Origin: JANOQP01 sp044227705
Lineage (GTDB): Bacteria > Bacteroidota > Bacteroidia > Chitinophagales > Saprospiraceae
NCBI GenBank assembly: GCA_044227705.1
Contig: JBGAWE010000039.1
Coordinates: 1-25,898, forward strand
Direction: 5' to 3'
DNA length: 25,898 nucleotides
The position numbers and the translations under genes were made by a program. The notes under the pieces were generated by a model. It did no database searches and was not told where the DNA came from. It saw only the letters and a list, made by a program, of their open reading frames with translations. Positions 1 to 9,338 of this stretch are shown one piece after another; the stretch's first letter is position 1; the number at the start of each line of letters is the position of its first letter.

Positions 1-1
1 G

Positions 2-832
2 GGCCAGCGCGTGGTGAAAAAACTGCTGCCCGGCGTGGTCGCCCTGCGCTGCGACGACAACCCCGGCTTCAAGGGCTTCGCGCCCGAGCCTATCCACCGC
101 AACCTGCAGGAACTCTCAAAACTGATTGCGAAGAACCCGAAAATCACCGTCGGCCTCGCCAACGACGGCGACGCCGACCGCATCGGGATGTACGACGAGG
201 ACGGCAACTTCGTCGACAGCCACCACCTACTGCTGCTCCTCCTTTTGTATCTCCACAAGTACAAGGGGATGTCGGGCAAGGTCGTCTACACCTTCTCCGT
301 CACCGACAAGATGAAGCAACTGGCCGACCACTTCCGCCTGCCGAGCGAGTGCACAAAGATTGGCTTCAAGTACATCGCCGAGATTTCGGTCAACGAGGAC
401 GTGCTCGTCGGCGGCGAGGAGTCGGGCGGACTGGCCGTCTCGGGCCATATCCCCGAGCGCGACGGGGTCTGGATTGGGCTTTTGGTCTTTGAATTCATGG
501 CCAAAACGGGCAAGACCGTCAAGCAACTGGTCCAGGAGGTATACGACATCGTCGGAAAATTTGCCGTCGACCGCGACGACCTCCACATCACCGAGGCGCA
601 AAAGCAGGCTGTCATCGCCGCCTGCACGGCGCGGAAATATTCGAGCTTCGGCAAGTTCAAGGTCCAGCGCGTCGAGGACCTCGACGGCTGGAAGTTCTTC
701 TTCAACCACGATGAATGGGTGATGATTCGCGCCAGCGGCACCGAGCCGGTGCTGCGCGTCTATGCCCAAACGCCCGACCTCGGACGCTGCCGCGAGGTGC
801 TCGACGCGACGCGGGCGACAATTTTGGCGTGA
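2..832 (+). CDS. Phosphoglucomutase/phosphomannomutase, C-terminal part (5' end outside window)
   Basis: Alpha-D-phosphohexomutase, which interconverts hexose 1- and 6-phosphates in the cytoplasm for glycogen, nucleotide-sugar or envelope polysaccharide synthesis. The frame is open to the left edge, so the GTG at 11 is only an internal codon and the N-terminal domain with the active-site serine is missing. Three family signatures are visible in order: the metal-binding loop NDGDADRIG (about nt 161-187), the sugar-recognition loop GGEESGG (about nt 410-430) and the phosphate-binding loop RASGTEPVLRVY near the C-terminus (about nt 728-763). About 270 residues are present; the family is usually 450-600, so a little under half may be missing. 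The sequence cannot decide whether glucose or mannose phosphate is preferred. A strong terminator follows 30 bp after the stop, so this is the last gene of its transcript. Confidence 0.95.
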   Translation, partial: GQRVVKKLLPGVVALRCDDNPGFKGFAPEPIHRNLQELSKLIAKNPKITVGLANDGDADRIGMYDEDGNFVDSHHLLLLLLLYLHKYKGMSGKVVYTFSVTDKMKQLADHFRLPSECTKIGFKYIAEISVNEDVLVGGEESGGLAVSGHIPERDGVWIGLLVFEFMAKTGKTVKQLVQEVYDIVGKFAVDRDDLHITEAQKQAVIAACTARKYSSFGKFKVQRVEDLDGWKFFFNHDEWVMIRASGTEPVLRVYAQTPDLGRCREVLDATRATILA

Positions 833-860
833 GGTTTTTCGCGCCAACGGCCGAATAAGT

Positions 861-905
861 GCAAGCCCCCGCTCCTCTCGATGAGAGGCGGGGGCTTTGC
901 TTTTT
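861..905 (+). terminator. Rho-independent terminator after the phosphohexomutase gene
   Basis: A long GC-rich hairpin has arms AAGCCCCCGC and GCGGGGGCTT plus an inner CTCTC/GAGAG pair, followed by TTTGCTTTTT. It lies between two convergent genes. The T-tract is on the + side, so it mainly serves the phosphohexomutase transcript, although the hairpin could also slow transcription from the opposite DUF4197 gene. Confidence 0.85.
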
Positions 906-1612
906 ACTTCCGGTTGGAGTCCTGCTTGGCGAAGACCTTTTTCAAAAGGGCCGTCGTCCGAGAGATCGGGTTGTGGCGGATGTCCTTCTCTTTTGACTCG
1001 ACCATCGAGAAAAGGCCCTTCATAGCCTGCCGTGTGACGTAGTCGTCGAGGTCGGGGTTGGCCTTTTTGACCAGCGGGATTTTGTTGTAGGCGTTCACGG
1101 CGTCGCCCCAGTATTTGCGGGCGTCGAACTTGTCGAGCGAGGCCACGATGACCGGGTTGAACTCCTTGTAGACGTTGTCGGAGGTGGTCCGTTCGAGGAA
1201 GCTTGTGGCCGCGTTGTCGGGCCCCATGAGGATGTTCGTTGCGTCGGAGAAGGTCATTTGCCTGATGGCGGAGACGAAAATCGGCTTGGCCTTCGAGGCC
1301 GCGTCCTCCGCGCCTCGGTTGATTTCGAGGATGACCTCCTCGACGTTCGAGAAGCCGGGGATCACCTTGAGCTTGTTGGCCACGTTCTGCGCCTCGGGCG
1401 GGAGGAGGATTTTATAGGCAGTCTTGTAAAAACCGTCTTTCACGCCGAGCGCATCGACGCCTTTGGAGATGCCCGCGTTGAGCGCCTCTTTGAGACCGCT
1501 GGCGATTTCGGTTGGGGTGACCTCGGAGAGGGCGGACTTGGCGGCCTTTTGCAGCTCGGCGCACGCGCCGAAGACGAACAGGAGGGGGGATGAGCATGAG
1601 TTTTTTCTGCAT
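904..1612 (-). CDS. DUF4197 lipoprotein, reading frame interrupted by a 1-nt shift in the signal peptide
   Basis: The uninterrupted frame runs from 1593 region down to the TAG/TAA-type stop at 904, and its body (for example KDGFYKTAYKILLPPEA, then PDLDDYVTRQAMKGLF) matches the DUF4197 family, a conserved envelope protein of unknown function. The GTG at 1443 is not the start: upstream codons in the same frame continue with family sequence SEVTPTEIASGLKEALNAG, preceded by a lipobox-like stretch LLFVFGAC. No start codon exists in that frame. Removing one C from the C6 run at 1584-1589 joins it to the ATG at 1612 and gives MQKKLMLIPLLFVFGACAEL, a textbook lipoprotein signal with the lipidated Cys about residue 17. 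The corrected length of about 235 residues fits the family. The extra base is either a homopolymer error or a real frameshift. Confidence 0.85.
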
Positions 1613-1810
1613 GACGACTCTGTTTTTGAATGGGTGGATTTGAAAATTCAGACTGAGTTTGAAGAACCGTGCGGTTCCCCGAAATCGGACAGACGCAAAG
1701 TGGAATCGAGGCCACGCCTGCCGACCTCACTTCTTGGTCAACATTTGACGAACACCAAAAAAGCCTCCGGCCCCGCCCGCCGCCCGCCGGACAAGCTCGG
1801 CAGCGTTGCC

Positions 1811-1818
1811 TACCTTCG
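1811..1818 (+). promoter_or_regulatory. Possible Bacteroidota -7 promoter element upstream of the giant repeat gene
   Basis: TACCTTCG resembles the Bacteroidota -7 consensus TAnnTTTG with one mismatch and lies 54 bp before the ATG at 1872. No clear TTG -33 element is seen at the right distance, so this is tentative. The rest of 1613-1871 contains only a small hairpin, GAACC-GTGC-GGTTC, at 1664-1677. Confidence 0.3.
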
Positions 1819-1871
1819 CCGAGTCTCCCCAGAGAAGCCCAATCCGGTTACAGCAATTTAGGCACAATCAC

Positions 1872-4800
1872 ATGACTGTCAAGCACTTACGCAGCCTCCT
1901 TCCCCTCCTTTCCATTCTATTTTTTGAAAATACGGCGGGCCTCGCCCAATGCCCGACGCTCTCGCAGAACTCCACGCTCGACCCTTGTGGCGGCCAACAG
2001 CCGTGCAACCTCTGCCCCGGCGACGTCATCACGCTGACGACGAGCGGCACCAACATCAAGGCCGGGGCCTGCGTCAAGTGGTACCTCGGCACCACCCCAA
2101 ACTTCAACCCGTACACCGGCGCGGGCACCTATCTCGGATGCTCGGAGGTCGACCTGCAGCCGCCCAGCTCCTGCGCGACCTGCCCGCAGAACGTGGCCAT
2201 CTTCGTCGATGCCTGCGGCACGGAGGCGGCCAACGAATTCATGCTCATCACCTCCGGCAGCGGTTTTTACGTCGACGACATGACCGTCGATTTTGACGAC
2301 GCGAACAACATCGGTCCCTCCGACGCCGACATCAACGACGGCTGCCCGTGGGGATACCCCTCCGCTGCCACCGTCGCCGCCATCCAAGCCGCATGCCCCG
2401 GCGCGACCGTCGTCGGCGCGGGGCCGGGCGACATCGTGCCGCCGGGCGTGCTCGTCCTAATCTGCACCTCGGCGGGCTTCAACTACCCGTACAACTGGGG
2501 CGGCCTCTGCCCGCTCATCAGCACGATTTACATCATGCAGAACTCGTGCAACCGCACGAACCAAGCCTTTCAGAACAACCCCGGCGGCGGGCTCCAGTCG
2601 ACGACCGTCTCGCTCGAATGTGGCTGTTCGGACAACTCCACTTATGACACGGGGTCGCTCGTCGGCGGGAACGGAGCGTTTTACACCGATTTCCTTTTCC
2701 CTTTCTATGGAAACGCGGGCTGCGGCATCCCCGGCGGCCTCCCGCCGCAGCCGCCCGCGCCGCCTCCGGTGCTCGAAGTGCCGCCGCTCGACACGACGCT
2801 CTGGGCCGGGCTTTGCAACAGCGGCCCGTATTGGGCGGTCGGCATCTACACGCCGCTGCCGCCGGGCTGCCCGCAGGCTTTTACGAACTACATGAAGTTC
2901 AACGTCGTCTGCCCAACGCCTGCGCTTTTGGCGGGGACGACCTGCAACTCGGTCAACAACTTCAACCTCGACGACCTCGTCGACCCCAACTTCCCGACGG
3001 GCGTTTGGACGGGTGCGAACGTGGTCGGTGGAAACACTTTCAATGCGGTCGGTCTCGCGCCGGGCGTTTACACCGTCAAGTTTGACCCCGACGGCGACTG
3101 CGCTTTGGTAGCCATGACGACCATCACGGTGACGGCTGCGCCGAAGGCAACACTCGTCAGCGGGACATCGACCGTCTGCGCCGGGCAGCCGGTCAACTTG
3201 ACCATCAACCTCGTCGGAACGCCGCCTTTCGACATCACCTATTTGGCCAACGGCGTGGCCCAGCCGCCCATCACGGCGAATGCAACTCCTTATATATTGA
3301 CGGTGAAACCGACGGTCAACACGATTTACTCGCTCTCGGCGATGAACGATTTGAACTGCGTCGGCACCTTCACCGGGGTTTACACCGTGACCACCTTGCC
3401 CGTACCGACGGCCAAGATTTCGGGCAACGCCGTCATCTGCCCCGGCGACTCGGCGCAGGCTTTCATCGACTTCACCGGCACCGGGCCGTGGACGTTCAGC
3501 TATTCCGCCGACGGCGTGATTGTCGACACGTTGACCACCTCGATTGACCCCGACACCATCTGGGTCTTCCCGACGGACACGACGATTTACAAAATCGTGA
3601 AAGTCTGGAACGCCACCTGCCCCGGCACCGTCAGCGGTGCCGACACCGTGAACGTGAAGCCGCTGCCGACGGCCACCATGAGCGGCTCCGTCAACCTCTG
3701 CGCCACGAGCCAGCCGGTCAAGTTGCCCATAGATTTCACCGGAAAGGGGCCCTGGAGCTTTGTCTATTCCATAAATGGTATCTCCCAACCGGCCATCACG
3801 ACCTCATCGAACCCCTACCAGTTGACTGTAACCCCGTCCGGCCCGACGACCGAGTATACACTCGTTTCCATCTCCGCGCTCGGCTGCGGGGGCACGGTCG
3901 GGGGCGGTGCAACGGTCAACATCGTCCCGGCCGTGTCGGCCGTGATGACGGGGAGCGTGGGCGATTGCGCAGGCACTCCGTCTCAAATCATCGTCACTTT
4001 CACGGGCGGGGCCGCGCCGTGGCATTTCACGTTCACGGAAAACGGCTTCGGCCAGCCGACCGTCGTGACCACCGACAACCCGTTCGTGCTGACCGTCAAC
4101 CCGCCTTTGACCACGACCTATGTGCTGACCGGCGTTTCGAGCGGCCCGTGTTCCGCCGGGCCGGTGAGCGGTTCCGTGACCATCACGCCGACGAGCGCGC
4201 CGACCGCAAATCTCAACGGCACCGCCTCTGTCTGCCCCGGCGGGCAGGTGCAGTTTCCGGTCAGTTTTTCGGGCGGCACGGCTCCGTGGACGTTCAACTT
4301 CACGGCCAACGGCATCGCGCAGCCGCCGGTCACCACCTCGACGAACCCTTACCTTTTGACAGCAAACCCGGCGGTGGCGACGACCTATACGCTCACCTCG
4401 GTCGCCAGCGGCTCGTGCACCGGCACAGCCACCGGCTCGGCGACCGTCGCCATGTCGGCTGGGCTGACGGGCAACCTCTCGGGCAACGTCGTCGTCTGCC
4501 CTGGCAACCCGGCGCAGCTCTCGGTCACGTTCTCGGGCACGGCCGCGCCGTGGACGTTCACCTACACGGCGAACGGCGTTTTGCAGCCGCCTGTCACGAC
4601 TTCTTTGAGTCCCTATCTTTTGGTTGTAAACCCCGCAGTGTCAACGACTTATGTGCTGGCCAGCGTCGCCAGCGGCACCTGCAACGGGACGGCGACGGGT
4701 TCGGTCACGGTCAACATCGCGCCGCCGCTGACGGCCATGATTTCGGGCGGCGCGACCATTCAGGCCGGCCAGACGGCGACCCTTGTTTTGAACACGCCGG

Positions 4801-7800
4801 GCGCTCCCCCCGGCGCGACAATCGTCTACAACATCTCCATCAACGGGGTGCCACAGCCGCCCATCACGACGACGACCAACACCAATCCGTTCGATTATCT
4901 GGTAATGCCGCCTGTCACGTCGATTTACACCATCAACTCGGCGACGGTCAACGGCTGCCCGGCCAACCCGAGCGGCTCGGCGGTGGTGACGGTGAACACC
5001 AGTTTCCCGGCCACGCTCTCGGGCGACACGACGATTTGCGCGGGGCAACTGGCGGAGATTTCCGTCGCGTTCGGCGGCGGGGCGACCGGGCCTTTCACGT
5101 TCGTTTATTCGATTGACGGGGTAAACCAGCCGCCCATCACAACCCTCGCCATCCCGCACATTGTCGTGGTTTCGCCTTCGGCAAACTCGGTGTATGAACT
5201 CGTCAGCGCGACCGCCGGGAACGGCGCGACGGCCACCGTCAGCGGCACGGCGACGGTCTCCGTGAACGCACCAGTGCTGTCGATTTCACCCCAAAACCTG
5301 CCGCTCTGCATCGGGACTTCGGGGAGTTTCACGGTCACTTTGACGGGCGCGAACCCTCCGTTCGATTTCATCTACGACATCAGCGGGAGCGCGCAGCCGC
5401 CGGTCAATTCGCCGACTGCAACCTTTTCAATTCCTGTAACCGCCTCTGTGCCAACGACTTACGGCCTGATGGCCGGAACAGCGGGCGGCTGCGCGGTCTC
5501 TTTTTCAAACCAGAATTCGAACCTGCAAGTCGTCGGCCCGCCGCAGCCGAACAACATTCAGGTCAACTGCAACCTCGCCGCACAGACCTACACCGTCTCG
5601 TTCGACGTGGCGGCGCAACCAGCCCCGGCGGGCGCGGCCTCGGTCGATGGGACGCCGGTCACGGGCGGGATGTTCACTTCCGCCGCCATCCCGGTTTCGA
5701 CACTCAATTATTCGTTTAATCTAACGAACGGCTGCGGCCAATCGACCGTCGCCGGGCCGAACACCTGCGCCTGCGTCACCGACGCGGGGACGATGAGCTT
5801 CCTCGACACGCTCGAAGTCTGCGTAGGCGGGCAGGCGGTGACGGCGCACGAGAACGACCAAATCCTCGAGCCGGGCGACGTCTTCGAGTACATCCTGCAC
5901 ACCCAACCGGGCATCCCCGTCGGGGCGATTTTGGCGACAAACCCGACGGCTCCCTCATTCAGTTTCATCGCCGGAACGATGGCCGCCGGGACGGTCTACT
6001 ACGTCAGCGCAATAGCGGGCAACAACGACGGCTCGGGCCACGCCGACCCCCTCGACCCCTGCCTCTCGGTCGCCAGCGGCACGCCCATCCAGTTCTTCGA
6101 CCCGCCGACGATGACAGTCGAGGTGACGGACACGAGCGTTTGCGTCGGAGACACCGTCAAATTGCTGGTGAAACTCAACGGCAACGGCCCCTTCCATTTC
6201 ACCTACACGAATAACGGCGGCTCGCTCCCGCAGGTCAACACGACGAAGGACGCGGCAAGCGACACCTACCTGATTTCGGCCGTGCTGCAACAGACGACGA
6301 CCTTCCAAATCACCACGTTCAGCGACGCGACCTGTTCGGGCATCCTGCCGCCGCCGGTGACCATCCATGTCAACCAAGTGCCGACGCTTTTCACCCAGCC
6401 CGTCGAGGCCTGCGATTTCGCAACTTTCACATACACAGTCAGTTGCACGGTTCAAGGGGGCAACCAGCAGTACCTTTTCTCGGGCGGCGGCGGCTCGTTC
6501 ACCGGGGCGTTTTTCGAGAGCGCGCCCATCCCGGTCGGCACGCCTTACCACTATTTTCTGGGCGACACGGAGCAGTGCGGCTTCGTCGAGATACAGGGGA
6601 ACCCGAACTGCAGTTGCGCGACGAACGCGGGGCAGTACCCGTTCAGCGGGCCGCTCGTTTTTTGCAACGGCCAGCCAGCCGCGCTGCCGCCGATTTCCAG
6701 CTCGAACCTCGAGGCGGGCGACACCTTGATCTACGTCCTCCACAAGACCGCCGGGCCCGACCCGCAGCTCTGGACGATACTGGCGACGAATTCCGTCCCA
6801 TCGTTCAACTTCAACGCCGGGCAGATGACGCCCGACTCGACCTATTACATCTCCGCCATCGCGGGTAACAAAGGCCCGGCCGGCCTCGATTTGAGCGACC
6901 CGTGCCTTTCCGTATCGCCCGGCATCGCGGTGAAATGGCGGAAACCGGTCTCGGCTTTCTTGAGCGGAAACCTCCAAATCTGTCAGGGCGACACGGCGCA
7001 TCTGCTCGTCACTTTCACGGGCGGCGACGCGCCGTACACCTTCACCTATCTCGAAAACGGGGTGCCGAAACCGGCGCAAGTTTCGCCGACAGATACTTTT
7101 AAGCTTGACGTAAGTCCCTCGCTTTCAGCGAATTACAGCCTCCTCTCGGTCAGCGGGAAGACTTGCCCCGGCACCTTCAACGGGGGCGGCGGCGCGGCGG
7201 TCTCGGTCCTCCGGCAGCCGGACATCATCGGCCTGGCGCAGAGCTGCGACTTCGTCAACATGACCTACACCATCAATTTCAAAATCACGAACGGGGCGGA
7301 CACGGCCAAGACTTTCACCGTCGGCGGAACGCCGGGAACGCTGGCCAGCGACACGGTTTTCACCTCCTCGCCCATCGCTTTTGGAACGCCGTATTCTTTC
7401 ACGATTTCAACCCCCATCGGCTGCGACACCACCATCTCGGGCCTCGGCCAATGTGCCTGCACGACCGACGCGGGGACGATGGATTTGACGAAAATCGAGG
7501 GCTGCGTCGGCTCGGACGTTTTCCCGAAACACAATGGCGACCAGACGCTCGACACAGACGACGCGCCGCTCAACTTCATCCTCTACTCGAACGCTGCCGA
7601 CCCGGCTGGCTCGATTCTGACATTCGACAACGCACCGCCCATCAGCTTCTCGTTCGACGCGGCGACGATGACGGCGGGGACGACCTACTACATCGCGGCC
7701 GTCGCGGGCAATTTGATGGGCGCGGGGCAAGTCAACCCGAGCGACCCGTGCATCTCTGTCAGCCCGCCGGTCGAGGTCGTTTGGCACGCGCTGCCGACGG

Positions 7801-9338
7801 CCACCATTTCGGGCAATGCCAAAATCTGCGCGGGCCAGCAGGCGACGGTGAACATCAATTTCACCGGCACGGGGCCATGGGATTTTGTGTACAAACTCAA
7901 CGGCGTTTCCACGCCGGGAACCTCGGCGCAAGCCCTTTTCAAAATCAACACCACGCCGCAGCAGAGCCAGACTTTCGTGATGGTCTCGGTCTCCGACAAG
8001 TTCTGCCCGGGGACGGTGAGCGGGTCGGCGTTCATCGAGGTTCAGGCTTCGCCGAAAGGGAATCTGACTGGCCCGGCAGTGGTTTGCCCCGGTTTTCCGG
8101 CCAATTTGACTTTAAATTTGAGCAACGCGACCACTTTCGACATCTCGCTCCACGGCTCGAACGGTTGGGACACGACCATCATCGGCGCGGTGAACGGGCA
8201 GGTCGTCGTCGTTCATCCGAGCGGGCCGCCGCCGGTCCTGTACTCGATTTCAAACCTCACCTCGCCGCAAACGCCGTGCGGGGCGCAGCTCGCGGCGCCG
8301 ATTCAAATCGACATCAAAAAAATCTCGCAGTCGCTGACCCTCTCGCAGTTCGGCAACTACAACATCTCCTGCCCCGGCGCCAGCGACGGCTCCATCGAGG
8401 TCGCGGCGAGCGGGGGCCAACCGCCGTACAAGTACATCTGGAACACCGGCTCGGTCGCGCCGAAAATCACCGGCCTCGCGCAGGGCTGGTACCAGGTGAC
8501 GGTGACCGACGCGGTCGGCTGCGTCGACTCGGTTTACGGGCTGCTTTACGAGCCGCCCGCCATCGTTTTTGACTGGAAAGGGACCCCCTCGACCTGCTTC
8601 GGCGGGCAAGAAGGGGCGCTCGCCGTGCAATCGGTCGTGGGCGGCACGGGGCCGTTCAAAATCACGCTCGACGGAGGGCTGGCCGTCATAACCGACACAT
8701 TCCCAGCGGTTTACAACAACCTCGCGGCCGGCAGCTACGACCTGCAGATCGAGGACGCGAACGGTTGCACGACCTCCGGCCCGGTCTCGGTCGATGCGGC
8801 GCCGGAGCTTTTGGTCGAACTCGGGCCGGACATCGTGCTGCCGCTCGGCGACTCGGTCTTGCTCGAAGGATTGGTCAACTACCCGGTCGACACGGCTTGG
8901 TTCACGCCGGTGAAATTCCTGTCAACCCCGGACTCGTTGGCCAGTTGGTCGCGCCCGCTCAACACGATGCGCTACCAACTGACGGTGCGCGACGCGAACG
9001 GCTGCACGGCCACCGATTTCATCTTGGTGGAGGTCGACCCGACGCGGCACGTCTACGTCCCGAACGCGTTTTATCCCGACCGGGGGGACGCGAACAGCGT
9101 GGTCGCCGTCTTCGGCGGGCATGATGTGGTGGAGATTTCGAGCTTCCAGATTTTCGACCGCTGGGGGAACTTGGTGCACGAGGCGACCGAGTTCAAGCCG
9201 AACGATTTGGCCCGAGGCTGGGACGGGAAATCGCGCGGGCAAAAGGCCTCGCCGGGTGTTTATGCATATTGGCTTCGCGTTCTTTTTGCCAACGGGGATT
9301 CCGTGGTGTACAAAGGCGACATCACATTGATTAGGTAA
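1872..9338 (+). CDS. Giant secreted Ig-like/SprB repeat protein with T9SS type B (CHU_C) sorting domain, 2,488 aa
   Basis: Probable surface adhesin or gliding-type protein exported by Sec and the type IX system. ATG at 1872 is chosen over an upstream in-frame TTG at 1806 because it begins a clean signal peptide (basic MTVKHLR, hydrophobic LLPLLSILFF, cleavage near GLAQ). Residues about 100-320 form a Cys-rich N-terminal module starting VDACGTEAANEF, which I cannot assign. Residues about 424-1150 hold nine Ig-like units of about 85-90 residues with the pattern LSGN..VCPG, G.APWTFTYTANG, NPYLLTVNP. From about 1230 to 2060 comes a larger module (Ig unit, Cys-rich linker CACTTDAGTM, then DPCLSVS) present three times. 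About 2150-2290 carry SprB-like repeats (SCPGASDGSIEVAASGGQPP). The end, from VYVPNAF at about 2394 through FDRWGNLVHE, GWDGK and YKGDITLIR, is the CHU_C sorting domain. The ligand is unknown. Confidence 0.9.
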   Translation: MTVKHLRSLLPLLSILFFENTAGLAQCPTLSQNSTLDPCGGQQPCNLCPGDVITLTTSGTNIKAGACVKWYLGTTPNFNPYTGAGTYLGCSEVDLQPPSSCATCPQNVAIFVDACGTEAANEFMLITSGSGFYVDDMTVDFDDANNIGPSDADINDGCPWGYPSAATVAAIQAACPGATVVGAGPGDIVPPGVLVLICTSAGFNYPYNWGGLCPLISTIYIMQNSCNRTNQAFQNNPGGGLQSTTVSLECGCSDNSTYDTGSLVGGNGAFYTDFLFPFYGNAGCGIPGGLPPQPPAPPPVLEVPPLDTTLWAGLCNSGPYWAVGIYTPLPPGCPQAFTNYMKFNVVCPTPALLAGTTCNSVNNFNLDDLVDPNFPTGVWTGANVVGGNTFNAVGLAPGVYTVKFDPDGDCALVAMTTITVTAAPKATLVSGTSTVCAGQPVNLTINLVGTPPFDITYLANGVAQPPITANATPYILTVKPTVNTIYSLSAMNDLNCVGTFTGVYTVTTLPVPTAKISGNAVICPGDSAQAFIDFTGTGPWTFSYSADGVIVDTLTTSIDPDTIWVFPTDTTIYKIVKVWNATCPGTVSGADTVNVKPLPTATMSGSVNLCATSQPVKLPIDFTGKGPWSFVYSINGISQPAITTSSNPYQLTVTPSGPTTEYTLVSISALGCGGTVGGGATVNIVPAVSAVMTGSVGDCAGTPSQIIVTFTGGAAPWHFTFTENGFGQPTVVTTDNPFVLTVNPPLTTTYVLTGVSSGPCSAGPVSGSVTITPTSAPTANLNGTASVCPGGQVQFPVSFSGGTAPWTFNFTANGIAQPPVTTSTNPYLLTANPAVATTYTLTSVASGSCTGTATGSATVAMSAGLTGNLSGNVVVCPGNPAQLSVTFSGTAAPWTFTYTANGVLQPPVTTSLSPYLLVVNPAVSTTYVLASVASGTCNGTATGSVTVNIAPPLTAMISGGATIQAGQTATLVLNTPGAPPGATIVYNISINGVPQPPITTTTNTNPFDYLVMPPVTSIYTINSATVNGCPANPSGSAVVTVNTSFPATLSGDTTICAGQLAEISVAFGGGATGPFTFVYSIDGVNQPPITTLAIPHIVVVSPSANSVYELVSATAGNGATATVSGTATVSVNAPVLSISPQNLPLCIGTSGSFTVTLTGANPPFDFIYDISGSAQPPVNSPTATFSIPVTASVPTTYGLMAGTAGGCAVSFSNQNSNLQVVGPPQPNNIQVNCNLAAQTYTVSFDVAAQPAPAGAASVDGTPVTGGMFTSAAIPVSTLNYSFNLTNGCGQSTVAGPNTCACVTDAGTMSFLDTLEVCVGGQAVTAHENDQILEPGDVFEYILHTQPGIPVGAILATNPTAPSFSFIAGTMAAGTVYYVSAIAGNNDGSGHADPLDPCLSVASGTPIQFFDPPTMTVEVTDTSVCVGDTVKLLVKLNGNGPFHFTYTNNGGSLPQVNTTKDAASDTYLISAVLQQTTTFQITTFSDATCSGILPPPVTIHVNQVPTLFTQPVEACDFATFTYTVSCTVQGGNQQYLFSGGGGSFTGAFFESAPIPVGTPYHYFLGDTEQCGFVEIQGNPNCSCATNAGQYPFSGPLVFCNGQPAALPPISSSNLEAGDTLIYVLHKTAGPDPQLWTILATNSVPSFNFNAGQMTPDSTYYISAIAGNKGPAGLDLSDPCLSVSPGIAVKWRKPVSAFLSGNLQICQGDTAHLLVTFTGGDAPYTFTYLENGVPKPAQVSPTDTFKLDVSPSLSANYSLLSVSGKTCPGTFNGGGGAAVSVLRQPDIIGLAQSCDFVNMTYTINFKITNGADTAKTFTVGGTPGTLASDTVFTSSPIAFGTPYSFTISTPIGCDTTISGLGQCACTTDAGTMDLTKIEGCVGSDVFPKHNGDQTLDTDDAPLNFILYSNAADPAGSILTFDNAPPISFSFDAATMTAGTTYYIAAVAGNLMGAGQVNPSDPCISVSPPVEVVWHALPTATISGNAKICAGQQATVNINFTGTGPWDFVYKLNGVSTPGTSAQALFKINTTPQQSQTFVMVSVSDKFCPGTVSGSAFIEVQASPKGNLTGPAVVCPGFPANLTLNLSNATTFDISLHGSNGWDTTIIGAVNGQVVVVHPSGPPPVLYSISNLTSPQTPCGAQLAAPIQIDIKKISQSLTLSQFGNYNISCPGASDGSIEVAASGGQPPYKYIWNTGSVAPKITGLAQGWYQVTVTDAVGCVDSVYGLLYEPPAIVFDWKGTPSTCFGGQEGALAVQSVVGGTGPFKITLDGGLAVITDTFPAVYNNLAAGSYDLQIEDANGCTTSGPVSVDAAPELLVELGPDIVLPLGDSVLLEGLVNYPVDTAWFTPVKFLSTPDSLASWSRPLNTMRYQLTVRDANGCTATDFILVEVDPTRHVYVPNAFYPDRGDANSVVAVFGGHDVVEISSFQIFDRWGNLVHEATEFKPNDLARGWDGKSRGQKASPGVYAYWLRVLFANGDSVVYKGDITLIR
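5500..8045 (+). repeat. Three-copy 281-residue (843-bp) super-repeat inside the giant protein gene
   Basis: The same anchor (Thr/Asn-Asp-Ala-Gly after a CxC motif) occurs at nt 5781, 6624 and 7467, exactly 843 bp apart each time. Each copy contains an Ig-like unit, a linker with a conserved C-D-F-x-x-x-T-Y-T pattern, the CxC-TDAG motif, a Y-Y-x-S/A-A-x-A-G-N motif and DPCLSVS. The boundaries given are approximate. Confidence 0.8.

Noticed and set aside
1806..1871. TTG at 1806 as the start of the giant protein.
   Set aside because: The extra 22 residues precede a complete signal peptide beginning at the ATG at 1872, and the candidate -7 element lies within that extension.
2457..3788. 443-codon minus-strand frame inside the giant gene, and similar long frames at 5955-7079 and 7163-8572.
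   Set aside because: Shadow frames of the repeat protein; very Arg-rich, no starts in context, no recognisable domains.
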